From Victivallales bacterium (lineage in GTDB: Bacteria > Verrucomicrobiota > Lentisphaeria > Victivallales > Victivallaceae), in the NCBI GenBank assembly GCA_019038735.1, contig JAHOYW010000065.1, positions 1 through 14,830 of the forward strand: a DNA stretch of 14,830 nt, given 5' to 3'. Positions 1 through 8,046 of the stretch are shown piece by piece (position 1 is the stretch's first letter; every line of letters starts with the position of its first letter). The translations under genes were made by a program, and so were the position numbers. The notes under the pieces are model-generated. The model did not search any database. It saw only the letters and a list, made by a program, of their open reading frames with translations, and was not told the DNA's origin.

Positions 1-1342
1 GACTGCTGTAAATTAGTCCGCCGATAATACTGGTTGCCTGTTTGACGGCGGCATCGCGGATGTCTTCAGCCCACTCTTTACGAATAAAAGCCATAAAACC
101 GCGGCGATACTTGCCGGGTTCTTCTTTGCGGAGCTTTTTATAGTATTCTTTGGCTTTTGAAAAATTGCCGTAGCCGTATAGAAGTACAATCGCGTCTTTT
201 ATGAAATTTATTTTTGCGGAACGGAAACTAGATTGTTTGTCATTACGCAAGTAGGTTTCTTGATAAACTCTAAGAACAGAGTCAACAACTTTTAGATTCG
301 GCATACAAACTATTGTTTCATAATTCTTATCATCAATCATTATGACTCTGCCGGACTTGAATGCCGCGAATAAAGCTTGAGTAATCATGCGTTCGCAACT
401 TATATCTTTATGCGACGGAGTCATTTTTAAGCCCATTGTAGCCCAGTAAATAGCTTGAGATTCAGGTAAACGCCAATCCAAGTCGCCATAATCTTTGTTG
501 ATCTCGTTAATTACACTTGCTTTGAGTTTATATTTATCGTAAAGCCATTCGACACGAAAATAATCATTTAAGTCAGCCGCCATTGTCGGATTATTCAATG
601 CTGTAAGAAATTTTTGCGGCAGAGTTGATTTCTTTTTGAAATCTTCATAGAGTTTGTCGTAAGTTTCAAGACCTGAGTTCTTTAAGGCTACCCAGAAAGG
701 ATTATCCTTTGTTTCAGGATATTTTTTAAGGAATGCTTTATAATCGGCTGGAGCTTTCGCGAGTTTTTCCCAATTAGGATTAATTCCTATAACTTGCATC
801 ATGGCAAGTGCGAGACGGTTTTTATAAAGTTGATTGGCATCATCAAGAACATTACCCATTTTGTGCTGGAATATCCAACCTAACTCTTTGTAAAGATTAG
901 CATCTTCAGGGTTGTACTTCAAGCTTGTACGAAGCAGTTTAATACCTTCATTGACCCAACGCCAGCGGTCTTCACGGTTTGAACAGGTTACTGAGATGTT
1001 GTAAGCCATGTTCCACGCCAGATATGATGCCGCGCCCGCGAAGCGCGGTTGCAGTTTTTGAATCCAGTCAGCCAATTGAACCATTTCAAAATAATTTCCT
1101 TTGTCCTGCAAGCTTGCCGCGCGCAGCCATAAAAAGTCAGCTAAAAGACCGCGAAAGCTTCCCAGAGCGATAGTTGTAAATGCAACTAGCGGCGGAGCAT
1201 TTTTGATTTGTCCGGTAAAACGCAAATGATTTACCTTGATGCTTTCATCAAGTTTTTTCTGCGTATAGTGAATCCCGATAAGCAATATAATTGACACTAA
1301 AAATGTAGCGGTAAATATTGCGAGTTTTTTAAAATTAATCAT
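1..1342 (-). CDS. Membrane-anchored helical-repeat-like protein, 3' end cut by window edge
   Basis: The reading frame is open from an ATG at 1342 to the window edge, giving 447 codons with the C-terminus missing. Residues 8-25 form one hydrophobic helix (signal anchor); the rest should lie outside the cytoplasm. A conserved-looking block at residues 61-117 begins GSFRGLLADFLWLRAASLQD and continues with Q..DWI.KL.PRF and a WNMAYNIS motif. Further blocks are LYKELGWIFQHKMG (150-163) and LDWRLPESQAIYWA (288-301). I recognise this pattern from uncharacterised proteins of Planctomycetes, Verrucomicrobia and relatives; the helical, Trp/Tyr-rich spacing resembles TPR-type repeats, but no function is known to me. 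The start is supported by an AGGAAG ribosome binding site at 1354-1349, inside the end of the permease gene, whose stop lies 3 nt upstream. It is therefore the distal gene of the SPFH/ABC operon and probably an extracytoplasmic partner of the ABC transporter (inference). Confidence 0.8.
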   Translation of the reverse strand, partial: MINFKKLAIFTATFLVSIILLIGIHYTQKKLDESIKVNHLRFTGQIKNAPPLVAFTTIALGSFRGLLADFLWLRAASLQDKGNYFEMVQLADWIQKLQPRFAGAASYLAWNMAYNISVTCSNREDRWRWVNEGIKLLRTSLKYNPEDANLYKELGWIFQHKMGNVLDDANQLYKNRLALAMMQVIGINPNWEKLAKAPADYKAFLKKYPETKDNPFWVALKNSGLETYDKLYEDFKKKSTLPQKFLTALNNPTMAADLNDYFRVEWLYDKYKLKASVINEINKDYGDLDWRLPESQAIYWATMGLKMTPSHKDISCERMITQALFAAFKSGRVIMIDDKNYETIVCMPNLKVVDSVLRVYQETYLRNDKQSSFRSAKINFIKDAIVLLYGYGNFSKAKEYYKKLRKEEPGKYRRGFMAFIRKEWAEDIRDAAVKQATSIIGGLIYSS

Positions 1343-1345
1343 AAT

Positions 1346-2752
1346 TTACTTCCTGATAACCAGTCCTAGTTCACGACGTTTATATAAGTACATTCCTAAA
1401 AGGAAAAAAGGCACCGCTCGAAGCACAAAGTATTGTAAAAATAATTTGCCCATCAAAGTTAATTCTATTAGTTCTCCATTAGCGACATAATTAGTCACTT
1501 CAAAATTCTGCATTGGTATCACCCCAAACAATATGGCTTTGCCGACCCAATAGGCGATAACATCACCGGCTCCACTAAAATATGTGCTGTCAACTACATA
1601 AGTTGCGATACTGCCGAAGAGCAAATACGACATTACAACGAATACTGCTGTCGGCATTGATAATATTGCTGCCGCGGCACAACCTAAACCAGCAAGGATT
1701 ATTAACTGTAAGCTAAGTACAGCAACTGCACGGCAATAATTTTCTCCGAAGCTGGATACTTTCACTAAGAGCTTAGGACCATCAGCTGTTTGGGTAAAAA
1801 ATGCAGCTTTTTTAAGATCCGCATTTACAAAAACAACCTGAACTTCACCTTTTGGAGAGATGAGACCAGGCGGTAAGGTTATTTCATTGAATACTCCAGA
1901 CATAAACTGTCTTGGCTTTCTTTCCAGAAGAATATCAAAACCAACAAATTTTTTCTTTGGCGCTTGACCTTCAATTTTACTTTTTTCTTCGATAAATTTA
2001 GGTTGCCCGTATCCCCAGAGACCGTGAGTTAAACGTTGTTTAGAACTGTCAACTTTATTGACATAAAAACGATAGCTTACATATAAAGGACGTTTTTCAT
2101 CAACTGGCAGGTTTTCATATATCCATATACGTGGTTTCCCATTCAGAATTTCCGCGAAACTTGAGCTGACTTTAATTTTGCAGGCGCGAAATGCTTTTTT
2201 AGCGTCAAAACCCAAGCCAAGTTCTTCCGCGCGCGCTTTTTCTTCTGTCAGCAGTTTTTTGGCAAGTTTATCAATATCCGGTAGTGTCGGCATGAATACA
2301 CGTCGACCGACCAGTACTTCGTTATTAATGCGTGTTTTTTCAATCTCACTGAAGTCCCGGCGCTTATATTGCCAGATGACGGAAAAATATACCACTGCCG
2401 CGGCGAGAAAAAGCAGTACCAGATGAATTATACAAATACTGACCCATTTTGCCATCCATACAGTAAGGCGTGAAGTCGGCTTGCTGACAACCATGTGCAA
2501 TTCATAGTTTTCAATATCATGGCTGAGTATTTGACAGCCTAACCAGATAGATGAGAGCGAGAGCACGAAAGCCACCGCAGACATAGAATATTTCAATGAT
2601 ATTTGAATAAAACCATGTGCCGTCCCGTCTCCACTGATAGTTGTGGGGATGAAAATCACACACAATGCCAATACACATAACAGCAATTGAAAAATGTGGG
2701 AGCGTATCGCATTTTTAAATGTAAGTTTGATTATTGCCCAAAAAGCTTTCAT
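1346..2752 (-). CDS. ABC-2 type transporter permease with large extracytoplasmic domain
   Basis: A 468-aa integral membrane protein. Predicted helices lie at about 19-39, 54-76, 104-126, 343-364, 367-388, 395-412 and 436-456. The segment after helix 2, ending near VSKPTSRLTVWMAKW (residues 89-103), matches the coupling region of NosY-like ABC-2 permeases, where the usual pattern is 'kPvsR..f..gKw'. Between helix 3 and helix 4 lies a soluble domain of about 215 residues (127-342), rich in charged residues and beta-like segments, which should face the periplasm; typical ABC-2 permeases have only a short loop there. The ATPase gene sits 14 nt upstream, so the two very likely form one exporter, possibly as a permease homodimer. 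The start is supported by an AGGAA site about 7 nt upstream. The substrate cannot be read from the sequence. Confidence 0.85.
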   Translation of the reverse strand: MKAFWAIIKLTFKNAIRSHIFQLLLCVLALCVIFIPTTISGDGTAHGFIQISLKYSMSAVAFVLSLSSIWLGCQILSHDIENYELHMVVSKPTSRLTVWMAKWVSICIIHLVLLFLAAAVVYFSVIWQYKRRDFSEIEKTRINNEVLVGRRVFMPTLPDIDKLAKKLLTEEKARAEELGLGFDAKKAFRACKIKVSSSFAEILNGKPRIWIYENLPVDEKRPLYVSYRFYVNKVDSSKQRLTHGLWGYGQPKFIEEKSKIEGQAPKKKFVGFDILLERKPRQFMSGVFNEITLPPGLISPKGEVQVVFVNADLKKAAFFTQTADGPKLLVKVSSFGENYCRAVAVLSLQLIILAGLGCAAAAILSMPTAVFVVMSYLLFGSIATYVVDSTYFSGAGDVIAYWVGKAILFGVIPMQNFEVTNYVANGELIELTLMGKLFLQYFVLRAVPFFLLGMYLYKRRELGLVIRK

Positions 2753-2766
2753 TGTGTATTCCTAAT

Positions 2767-3951
2767 TTATTTACTGCCAAGAAGATCTTTTAATTTTTCA
2801 TCTGCTTCTGAAACATTAGATTCAGGCTTGTCCACCGGATCTGCTTTTTTGATATTGACAGTTTTTTCCGCGGTGAGTTCTTCTATTTTTACGTTTTCCG
2901 CCTCGACTTTTAGTTTTTCAGCTTTTTTGGCTTCTTTTGCTTTTTCTACCTTGATTTCGCTTTCTGAAGCAATCTCTGTTTCCTTGTTATCAAGCAGGCT
3001 TTCAAGTACGGCAGAAGACTTTTCATCCTCTTCGTTCAGGAAACTGGCAATCTGTCCACCGCTTGTTACGCCGGAAGTTTCAACACTGTCAGCTTTTGCC
3101 TGATCTATGACGCCGAGGAAGAAGTCTTCCAAGGTACGGCGCGGATGATCTATAGTGAAATTTTCGCCTTCCAGATTTTCCCGCAAAATCTTAATAACTT
3201 TTGCGGTAACTTCAGGTTTTAATAGAGGCATTGTAATGCGGCTGGCATCAGTGTCAAGCAGTAAGGTGTTCAATGAACCTTCCGCACGGATTTTTCCGCC
3301 ATATAGAATGATAGCGCGATCACAAATATCTTCGACATCACTCAATAAATGACTGGTAATCAGAACTGTTTTTCCACGTTTTTTTAGCAGCATAATCAAA
3401 TCTTTAACTTCTTTACAACCAATCGGGTCAAGTCCTGAAGTCGGTTCGTCAAGAATCAGAAAATCCGGGTCATTAATCATCGCTTGCGCTAAACCAATGC
3501 GTCGTGCCATACCTTTGGAAAATTCACCGACAGGACGGCGGCGGACATGACTCAAACCGACCATGTCAAGTAATTGTTCGCTGCGCTGGAGACGTTCTTT
3601 TTTAGATAGATTGAATAAAGAACCGAAGAAATCCAAAGTTTCCATTGCGGTTAAATGTTTATATAAATATGAATCTTCAGGGAGATACCCGATGTTTTTT
3701 TTGATTTCAACGGCTTTTGGAGAACGTCCGAAGACGGAAAGTGAGCCGGCGGAAGGATATAATAAGCCGAGCATCATTTTTACGGTTGTGGATTTACCGG
3801 AACCGTTTGGTCCGAGCAGCCCAAGGACTTCTCCCTCGCGAACTTCAAAATCAATATCGTTGACCGCTCGTGCTTTCGGGCGGTTCCAGAAGTCCTTGAA
3901 TATTTTAGTCAATCCAAGGGATTTGACAACTATTGCTTGCTTGTCTGCCAT
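2767..3951 (-). CDS. ABC transporter ATP-binding protein with charged C-terminal tail
   Basis: A 394-aa ATPase that would energise the neighbouring ABC-2 permease. The nucleotide-binding domain covers about residues 8-235: Walker A GPNGSGKST (47-55), a Q-loop region reading IGYLPED (87-93), signature FSKGMARR (144-151), Walker B FLILDEPTSGLDP (164-176) and the switch histidine in TSHLLSD (H201). All catalytic elements are intact. The Q-loop position is Pro-Glu rather than Gln, which is common in the ABC-2 exporter class. Residues 240-283 look like the usual small C-terminal domain ending in LEDFFLGVI. After that comes a tail of about 110 residues (284-394) dominated by Lys, Glu and Ala, probably a coiled or disordered extension, which most relatives of about 300 aa lack. 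A ribosome binding site AGGA precedes the ATG. The upstream ATPase gene lies 36 nt away and the permease gene 14 nt downstream. Confidence 0.92.
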   Translation of the reverse strand: MADKQAIVVKSLGLTKIFKDFWNRPKARAVNDIDFEVREGEVLGLLGPNGSGKSTTVKMMLGLLYPSAGSLSVFGRSPKAVEIKKNIGYLPEDSYLYKHLTAMETLDFFGSLFNLSKKERLQRSEQLLDMVGLSHVRRRPVGEFSKGMARRIGLAQAMINDPDFLILDEPTSGLDPIGCKEVKDLIMLLKKRGKTVLITSHLLSDVEDICDRAIILYGGKIRAEGSLNTLLLDTDASRITMPLLKPEVTAKVIKILRENLEGENFTIDHPRRTLEDFFLGVIDQAKADSVETSGVTSGGQIASFLNEEDEKSSAVLESLLDNKETEIASESEIKVEKAKEAKKAEKLKVEAENVKIEELTAEKTVNIKKADPVDKPESNVSEADEKLKDLLGSK

Positions 3952-3987
3952 ATTAAGTTATCCTGTTTATATTATATTTAAATAAGT

Positions 3988-5922
3988 TTATTTTTGAGCA
4001 GCATGGCTCTCTTCGAGAGTTAATTCTTCGCCAACTCTGACAAGTCTGGCACTATTGAAAATAATTAATACAGTGCTCAAAGCCTGCAGAATCGCTGCCG
4101 CCACCGGCTTTAATTCGCCAAATACAGCCATAATTATACCGACAAGGACAAAAAGCATACCAACAAATAAATTTTGATTAATGATAGTACGTAGTTTTTT
4201 GGATAAGAAAATGAGCAGCGGTACGCGACGCAAGTCGTTTGTCATTAAAGCGATTGACGCGCTGTTTACCGCGATGTCACTACCGATCGCACCCATGGCT
4301 ATACCCAAATCACCCGTTACCAGAGCAGGAGCATCATTCACACCGTCACCGACAACCGCGACCCGGAATGATTTTTTAATATCCTTTACATATTCAACTT
4401 TATCTTCTGGTAGGCAGTCGGCGCGGTATTCATCTATGAGAATATCAGCGGCAATAGTTTTCGCTACCGATTCCCGGTCACCGGTAACCATTGCGCAATG
4501 TTTTATACCGAGAGTTTTCAAGTCGTCGAGAATCTGACTTGTCTCGTTACGGAGTTTATCTTTAAAACCAATCCAGCCGATAACTGTATCGTTACTGGCG
4601 ACGTAAACCACACTCATGCCGTGAGATTCATCATCGTGATGTTTTCCTACTGTAAGCCCCATTTTTTCGAGCCATGCCGCACGTCCTACACGAATTGTTT
4701 TTTTACCGATAGTTACTTCTACGCCTTTACCATGTTCTTCTTTGGCGGTTCCGGTTTTTTCCAGATCAAGTCCGGCTTCTTTAGCTAATTTTTGTAAGGC
4801 GATAGCGGTCGGATGGTTACTGTGAATTTCCGCGGACGCGGCAATTTTCAGTAATTCAGCGGGAGATGTTTTGCCCACTGGGCTGAGTTTAGTTACAGAC
4901 AGGATACCATCAGTTAAAGTACCTGTTTTATCAAATACAAAAGCACGTATTCTCGCCGCTAATTCCAAGTGGCTTATGCTTTTGACAAAAATCCCGAGAC
5001 GAGCCGCGGCGGCAACAGACGCGACAATCGCGGTTGGAGTCGCAAGGACTATTGCGAGCGGGCAGGCAATAACCATCAGGGTAACTACACGATCCATGCT
5101 TTGCGTGAATGACCAGGTTACTACGGCAAGCATTAGGATTGTTATAGTGTAATATCCGGCATAACGGTCAATGATACGGACTATCGGTGTGCGTGAGCCT
5201 TCCGCCGCCATAATCATATCTTTAACTTTACCCAGAGTCGTGTCTTCGCCGATTTTGGTCACTTCCATCTCAATTTTTCCAGTCAGATTTTGAGTGCCGG
5301 CATAAACATCATCGTCTTTAGCTTTGTCAAGCGGCAGAGATTCACCGGTGATGGATGCTTGATTTACTGCACTTTCACCTTTTAAGACGCGACCATCAAC
5401 CGGAAAATTTTCACCTGGACGCACGCTGATAATATCTCCAACCTTCAAATCAAGAGCTTGGACTTCGACTTCTTTGCCGTCAATAATTTTTCTAGCGGTG
5501 CTTGGAGTCAATTTAACCAGTTCTTCAATTGAACGCTGCGCACCACGGGCGGTTCTGGATTCAATAATAATTGCTATCAGCAGAAAAAACGCGATCACTC
5601 CGGCCATCTGGAAATTACCGCCGACCATTGCCGCGAGAGTTGCCAAAGCTACTAAAACATTCACATAGCCTGCACCTTTGATTAAATCTTTGACCGCGGC
5701 AGATACAATCGGACACGCCAGTGTGACAGCACCGATAATAGCACTGAAATCAGCGGCAAAAGCTTGTTCGGGTAACAACCATCCCAAAAGGTATGAGTTA
5801 AGGATGAAGCCACCGCCGATAACTGCGATACCTACTTTTCCCATAGCTTTCTCGCTAGTGGTGTCGCCGGACATATTCCCGCTTCCTTTTTCCTGTTCTG
5901 TAGAGTTTAAGGCTTTAGCCAT
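3988..5922 (-). CDS. P1B-type (heavy-metal family) P-type ATPase with atypical CPL motif
   Basis: A 644-aa membrane ion pump. The N-terminus is short and has no HMA domain or CxxC motif. Eight helices are predicted: two pairs within 28-121, one pair around 258-305 and one pair around 581-625. The actuator motif TGES lies at 192-195, the phosphorylation motif DKTGT at 331-335 (D331 nucleophile), the P1B-typical HP pair in SNHPTAIAL (H370-P371), and the hinge GDGVNDAPAL at 525-534. ATP-driven transport therefore looks intact. The membrane metal-site motif is CPL (287-289) instead of CPC, SPC, TPC or CPH. Aligned by eye with E. coli ZntA, the TM7 Lys and TM8 Asp are replaced by V592 and Q613; the Cu-pump YN and MxxSS positions read FV and QxxST. 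The substrate is thus uncertain. A His/Asp stretch KHHDDESHG lies at 427-435. The gene starts 11 nt after the SPFH gene, with an AAGGGG ribosome binding site starting in that gene's stop codon. M17 is an alternative start with a weaker site. Confidence 0.9.
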   Translation of the reverse strand: MAKALNSTEQEKGSGNMSGDTTSEKAMGKVGIAVIGGGFILNSYLLGWLLPEQAFAADFSAIIGAVTLACPIVSAAVKDLIKGAGYVNVLVALATLAAMVGGNFQMAGVIAFFLLIAIIIESRTARGAQRSIEELVKLTPSTARKIIDGKEVEVQALDLKVGDIISVRPGENFPVDGRVLKGESAVNQASITGESLPLDKAKDDDVYAGTQNLTGKIEMEVTKIGEDTTLGKVKDMIMAAEGSRTPIVRIIDRYAGYYTITILMLAVVTWSFTQSMDRVVTLMVIACPLAIVLATPTAIVASVAAAARLGIFVKSISHLELAARIRAFVFDKTGTLTDGILSVTKLSPVGKTSPAELLKIAASAEIHSNHPTAIALQKLAKEAGLDLEKTGTAKEEHGKGVEVTIGKKTIRVGRAAWLEKMGLTVGKHHDDESHGMSVVYVASNDTVIGWIGFKDKLRNETSQILDDLKTLGIKHCAMVTGDRESVAKTIAADILIDEYRADCLPEDKVEYVKDIKKSFRVAVVGDGVNDAPALVTGDLGIAMGAIGSDIAVNSASIALMTNDLRRVPLLIFLSKKLRTIINQNLFVGMLFVLVGIIMAVFGELKPVAAAILQALSTVLIIFNSARLVRVGEELTLEESHAAQK

Positions 5923-5933
5923 TTTTATGCCCC

Positions 5934-7055
5934 TTAGTTTAATTCTTTATTTTTTTCATTAATCAATTCAGGATTGATTTTTATACGAACTTCCTGTGTG
6001 CCTTTGGAACTAGTACCGATAATATATTTTTGATTAATCTTGTCAAGCACTTCGGACAATGTATTATTATATAATGCCATTAAAACAGTCTCAGGATTTT
6101 TCTTATATTCTTTATAGATACTGTCAAAATAAATGCTGTCAGCTTTTGACTGAGATACTACAACCGTCTTGTAAACTCTTGCATCAGCATGAATTTGAGC
6201 AACCGTTATTTTAACATTATTCTCTTCACGTACTTTATACTCTTTTGCTTTATCAACTAACGTAGCGGCGGCAGTACCGGCATGGGTTACCGCGGAAAAC
6301 GCTATTTTGGTGACGATTGGCGGAGATACCCTGTTTAAGTTAAGTCCTATGATCTCGATACCGCAATTCATTTTTGCGATATTGCCCCGGAGTATACTTA
6401 AAACTTTATTTTCATAAATCAATTTCTTTTGAGTTAAGATATCATCAACTTTCATGGAAGCAGTTACTTTAATAGCGGCATCATGGAGTAAAGTACGCAA
6501 CATAGTCTGTGGTCCACGAGTTCCGGGGATGTCACATTCTACTATTTCATCATCATCCATTGGATTCTTCGGCCATGAAGTATTTTCATAATAGGCTTTC
6601 GGGTCGCTGATTTTGTAATTGATAACCCATTCAGCATGGACAATATTTGCGCCGCCGGTAATCAGGTAGGAATCTCTTCCGGGTGCAAGAGGTCCGCCTT
6701 GCTGCGGTTGTCCCGGAGGTCCCGGGCGCATAGCCGGCAGGAAATTAACCTTGAGTGATTGACGGTTTGTTTTGAATGTAATAAATTTGTGTACAGGATA
6801 TGGCAAGAACCAGTGCCAGCCCTTGTCGAAAGTGTTCACATATTTTCCGAAACGCAGCACAATTACCGCTTCCTGAGATTTTTTCACATCGAAATATCCC
6901 TCGAGCGTGAGGAAACGCAGCAGCATTCCCAGAATTATAATTATAAGAAATACAAAAACAATCTGCAAGCTTTTGAGCAGAGATTTCATTCCGGCGTCAT
7001 AAAGACTGTCCTGATGTTCTTCTCTGGAATCTTTTGTTGTATTTGATTTATCCAT
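5934..7055 (-). CDS. SPFH/band-7 protein, HflK-like
   Basis: A 373-aa protein with one helix at about 29-49 followed by a band-7 (SPFH) domain at about 53-265. HflK-type features are the entry segment SQEAVIVLRFGKYVNTFDKG (60-79), a PYPVHKF turn, and ITGGANIVHAEWVINYKISD (132-151), which corresponds to 'LTGDENIVDV.F.V.YRI' in HflK. A Pro/Gly-rich loop (PGPPGQPQQGGPLAPG, 111-126) sits inside the domain. The coiled part after residue 265 is shorter than in HflK, and the C-terminus ends NEKNKELN. In E. coli, HflK and HflC form a membrane cage around the FtsH protease; a similar scaffold role is inferred here. It lies 19 nt after the HflC-like gene and just before the P-type ATPase gene. A GGAGA ribosome binding site stands about 8 nt upstream. 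It is clearly different from the other two SPFH proteins in the cluster, so it is not a recent tandem copy. Confidence 0.88.
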   Translation of the reverse strand: MDKSNTTKDSREEHQDSLYDAGMKSLLKSLQIVFVFLIIIILGMLLRFLTLEGYFDVKKSQEAVIVLRFGKYVNTFDKGWHWFLPYPVHKFITFKTNRQSLKVNFLPAMRPGPPGQPQQGGPLAPGRDSYLITGGANIVHAEWVINYKISDPKAYYENTSWPKNPMDDDEIVECDIPGTRGPQTMLRTLLHDAAIKVTASMKVDDILTQKKLIYENKVLSILRGNIAKMNCGIEIIGLNLNRVSPPIVTKIAFSAVTHAGTAAATLVDKAKEYKVREENNVKITVAQIHADARVYKTVVVSQSKADSIYFDSIYKEYKKNPETVLMALYNNTLSEVLDKINQKYIIGTSSKGTQEVRIKINPELINEKNKELN

Positions 7056-7074
7056 TTAGAGATTTCTCCGCTTA

Positions 7075-8007
7075 TTATTTCTGTGAACCGGTTTTAAGTT
7101 TTTCGGCATCCATTTTAAATACATCAAACGGGGCGGAATTAGTATCAAGAATCAAAGTGGTTTTTGATTTCATAATTGTACGGAGTGAATCGAGTTTACG
7201 CAGGAAAGCGGCAAGTTCCGGGCTTTTCTTGTAGGTGGCGTAATATTTCGCCGCGTCCGCGTCGCCTTGGGCTCGTATTTCTTTAGCTTTCGCAGTCGCT
7301 TTCGCTAATTCATCATCTCTTTTGCGGTTTACGTCTGTCATGATTCTTTCAGCTTCGCTTCTACCTTCAGCCATGAATCTTTCAGCTTCAACTTTGCGCT
7401 CCTGAATCATGCGTTTAAAGACGGTTTCACTGGTTGATTCAGGAATATTCAGGGAATTAATTCCAACGAAACTAATATCTATGCCGGATGGCTTGAATTC
7501 CGCGTTCAGTTTTTTCAAAATCTCACTCTGGATTTGTGTAAGGCGCATTTTTTCAGGATTAACATTGATTAGTTGTCCAAAGTTATAACGCCCAAAAACC
7601 TCAGAGGAAATTGTCCGCATCGAGCTGTTCATCAGGACTTCGCCTTTGCGGATTGTATCTAATGAACTATAGAATTTTTGTGCGTCAACAATGCGGTAAT
7701 TGATAAAAATACTGATAATGATATTGTGTTTGTCTCTGGTTAAAGTTTCTTGTCCGTCTTTGGCGGTTATTCCTGAGAAACAGCGGACGCGATTATCAAA
7801 GCGATATACTTTTTGTATAGGATAAGGCCATCTGAGATGCAGTCCAGGAGTCAGAGTCTCGTCGCTCGGGTTGTCAAGAGTTACTACTATCGCGCTTTCG
7901 GTTTCTTCAACTTGAAATGAGAATATCGTAATCAGGAAAAATGCGGCGACGATAAAACCTAAGAGTAAGGTTGGCCAATGTGAGAAAAACTTATTTTTTG
8001 CAGTCAT
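7075..8007 (-). CDS. hflC: SPFH/band-7 protein, HflC-like
   Basis: A 310-aa protein of normal HflC size. A single helix lies at about 12-31, followed by the SPFH domain. The most diagnostic segment is the coil at about 201-255: QERKVEAERFMAEGRSEAER (201-220), then AKAKEIRAQGDADAAKYYAT, matching the HflC pattern 'ERKAEAER.RAEG.AEA.RI' and 'AE.IRG.GDAEAAKIYAEAY'. Near the end, TTLILDTNSAPFDVFK (283-298) matches the HflC ending 'TVLVLDP.S.FFK.'. HflC works with HflK as a membrane-bound modulator of the FtsH protease in proteobacteria; whether the partner here is FtsH is not shown, as no protease gene is in the window. It lies between two other SPFH genes (39-nt and 19-nt gaps). An AAGGAG ribosome binding site sits about 10 nt upstream of the ATG. 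Confidence 0.9.
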   Translation of the reverse strand: MTAKNKFFSHWPTLLLGFIVAAFFLITIFSFQVEETESAIVVTLDNPSDETLTPGLHLRWPYPIQKVYRFDNRVRCFSGITAKDGQETLTRDKHNIIISIFINYRIVDAQKFYSSLDTIRKGEVLMNSSMRTISSEVFGRYNFGQLINVNPEKMRLTQIQSEILKKLNAEFKPSGIDISFVGINSLNIPESTSETVFKRMIQERKVEAERFMAEGRSEAERIMTDVNRKRDDELAKATAKAKEIRAQGDADAAKYYATYKKSPELAAFLRKLDSLRTIMKSKTTLILDTNSAPFDVFKMDAEKLKTGSQK

Positions 8008-8046
8008 GATTTTCAGACTCCTTTTTTATATATTATGTTATTTGTT

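Noticed and set aside
979..1173. Short plus-strand reading frame inside the left-edge gene
   Set aside because: It lies fully antisense to the conserved FRGL block of the minus-strand gene and shows no recognisable protein pattern.
2687..3103. Plus-strand reading frame of 138 codons opposite the ABC ATPase tail
   Set aside because: Its Ser/Phe-rich product is what the complement of a Lys/Glu-rich coding region gives; no ribosome binding site or family motif.
3563..3985. Plus-strand reading frame of 140 codons opposite the ATPase Walker A region
   Set aside because: Antisense to an intact, well-conserved nucleotide-binding domain; a shadow of that gene.
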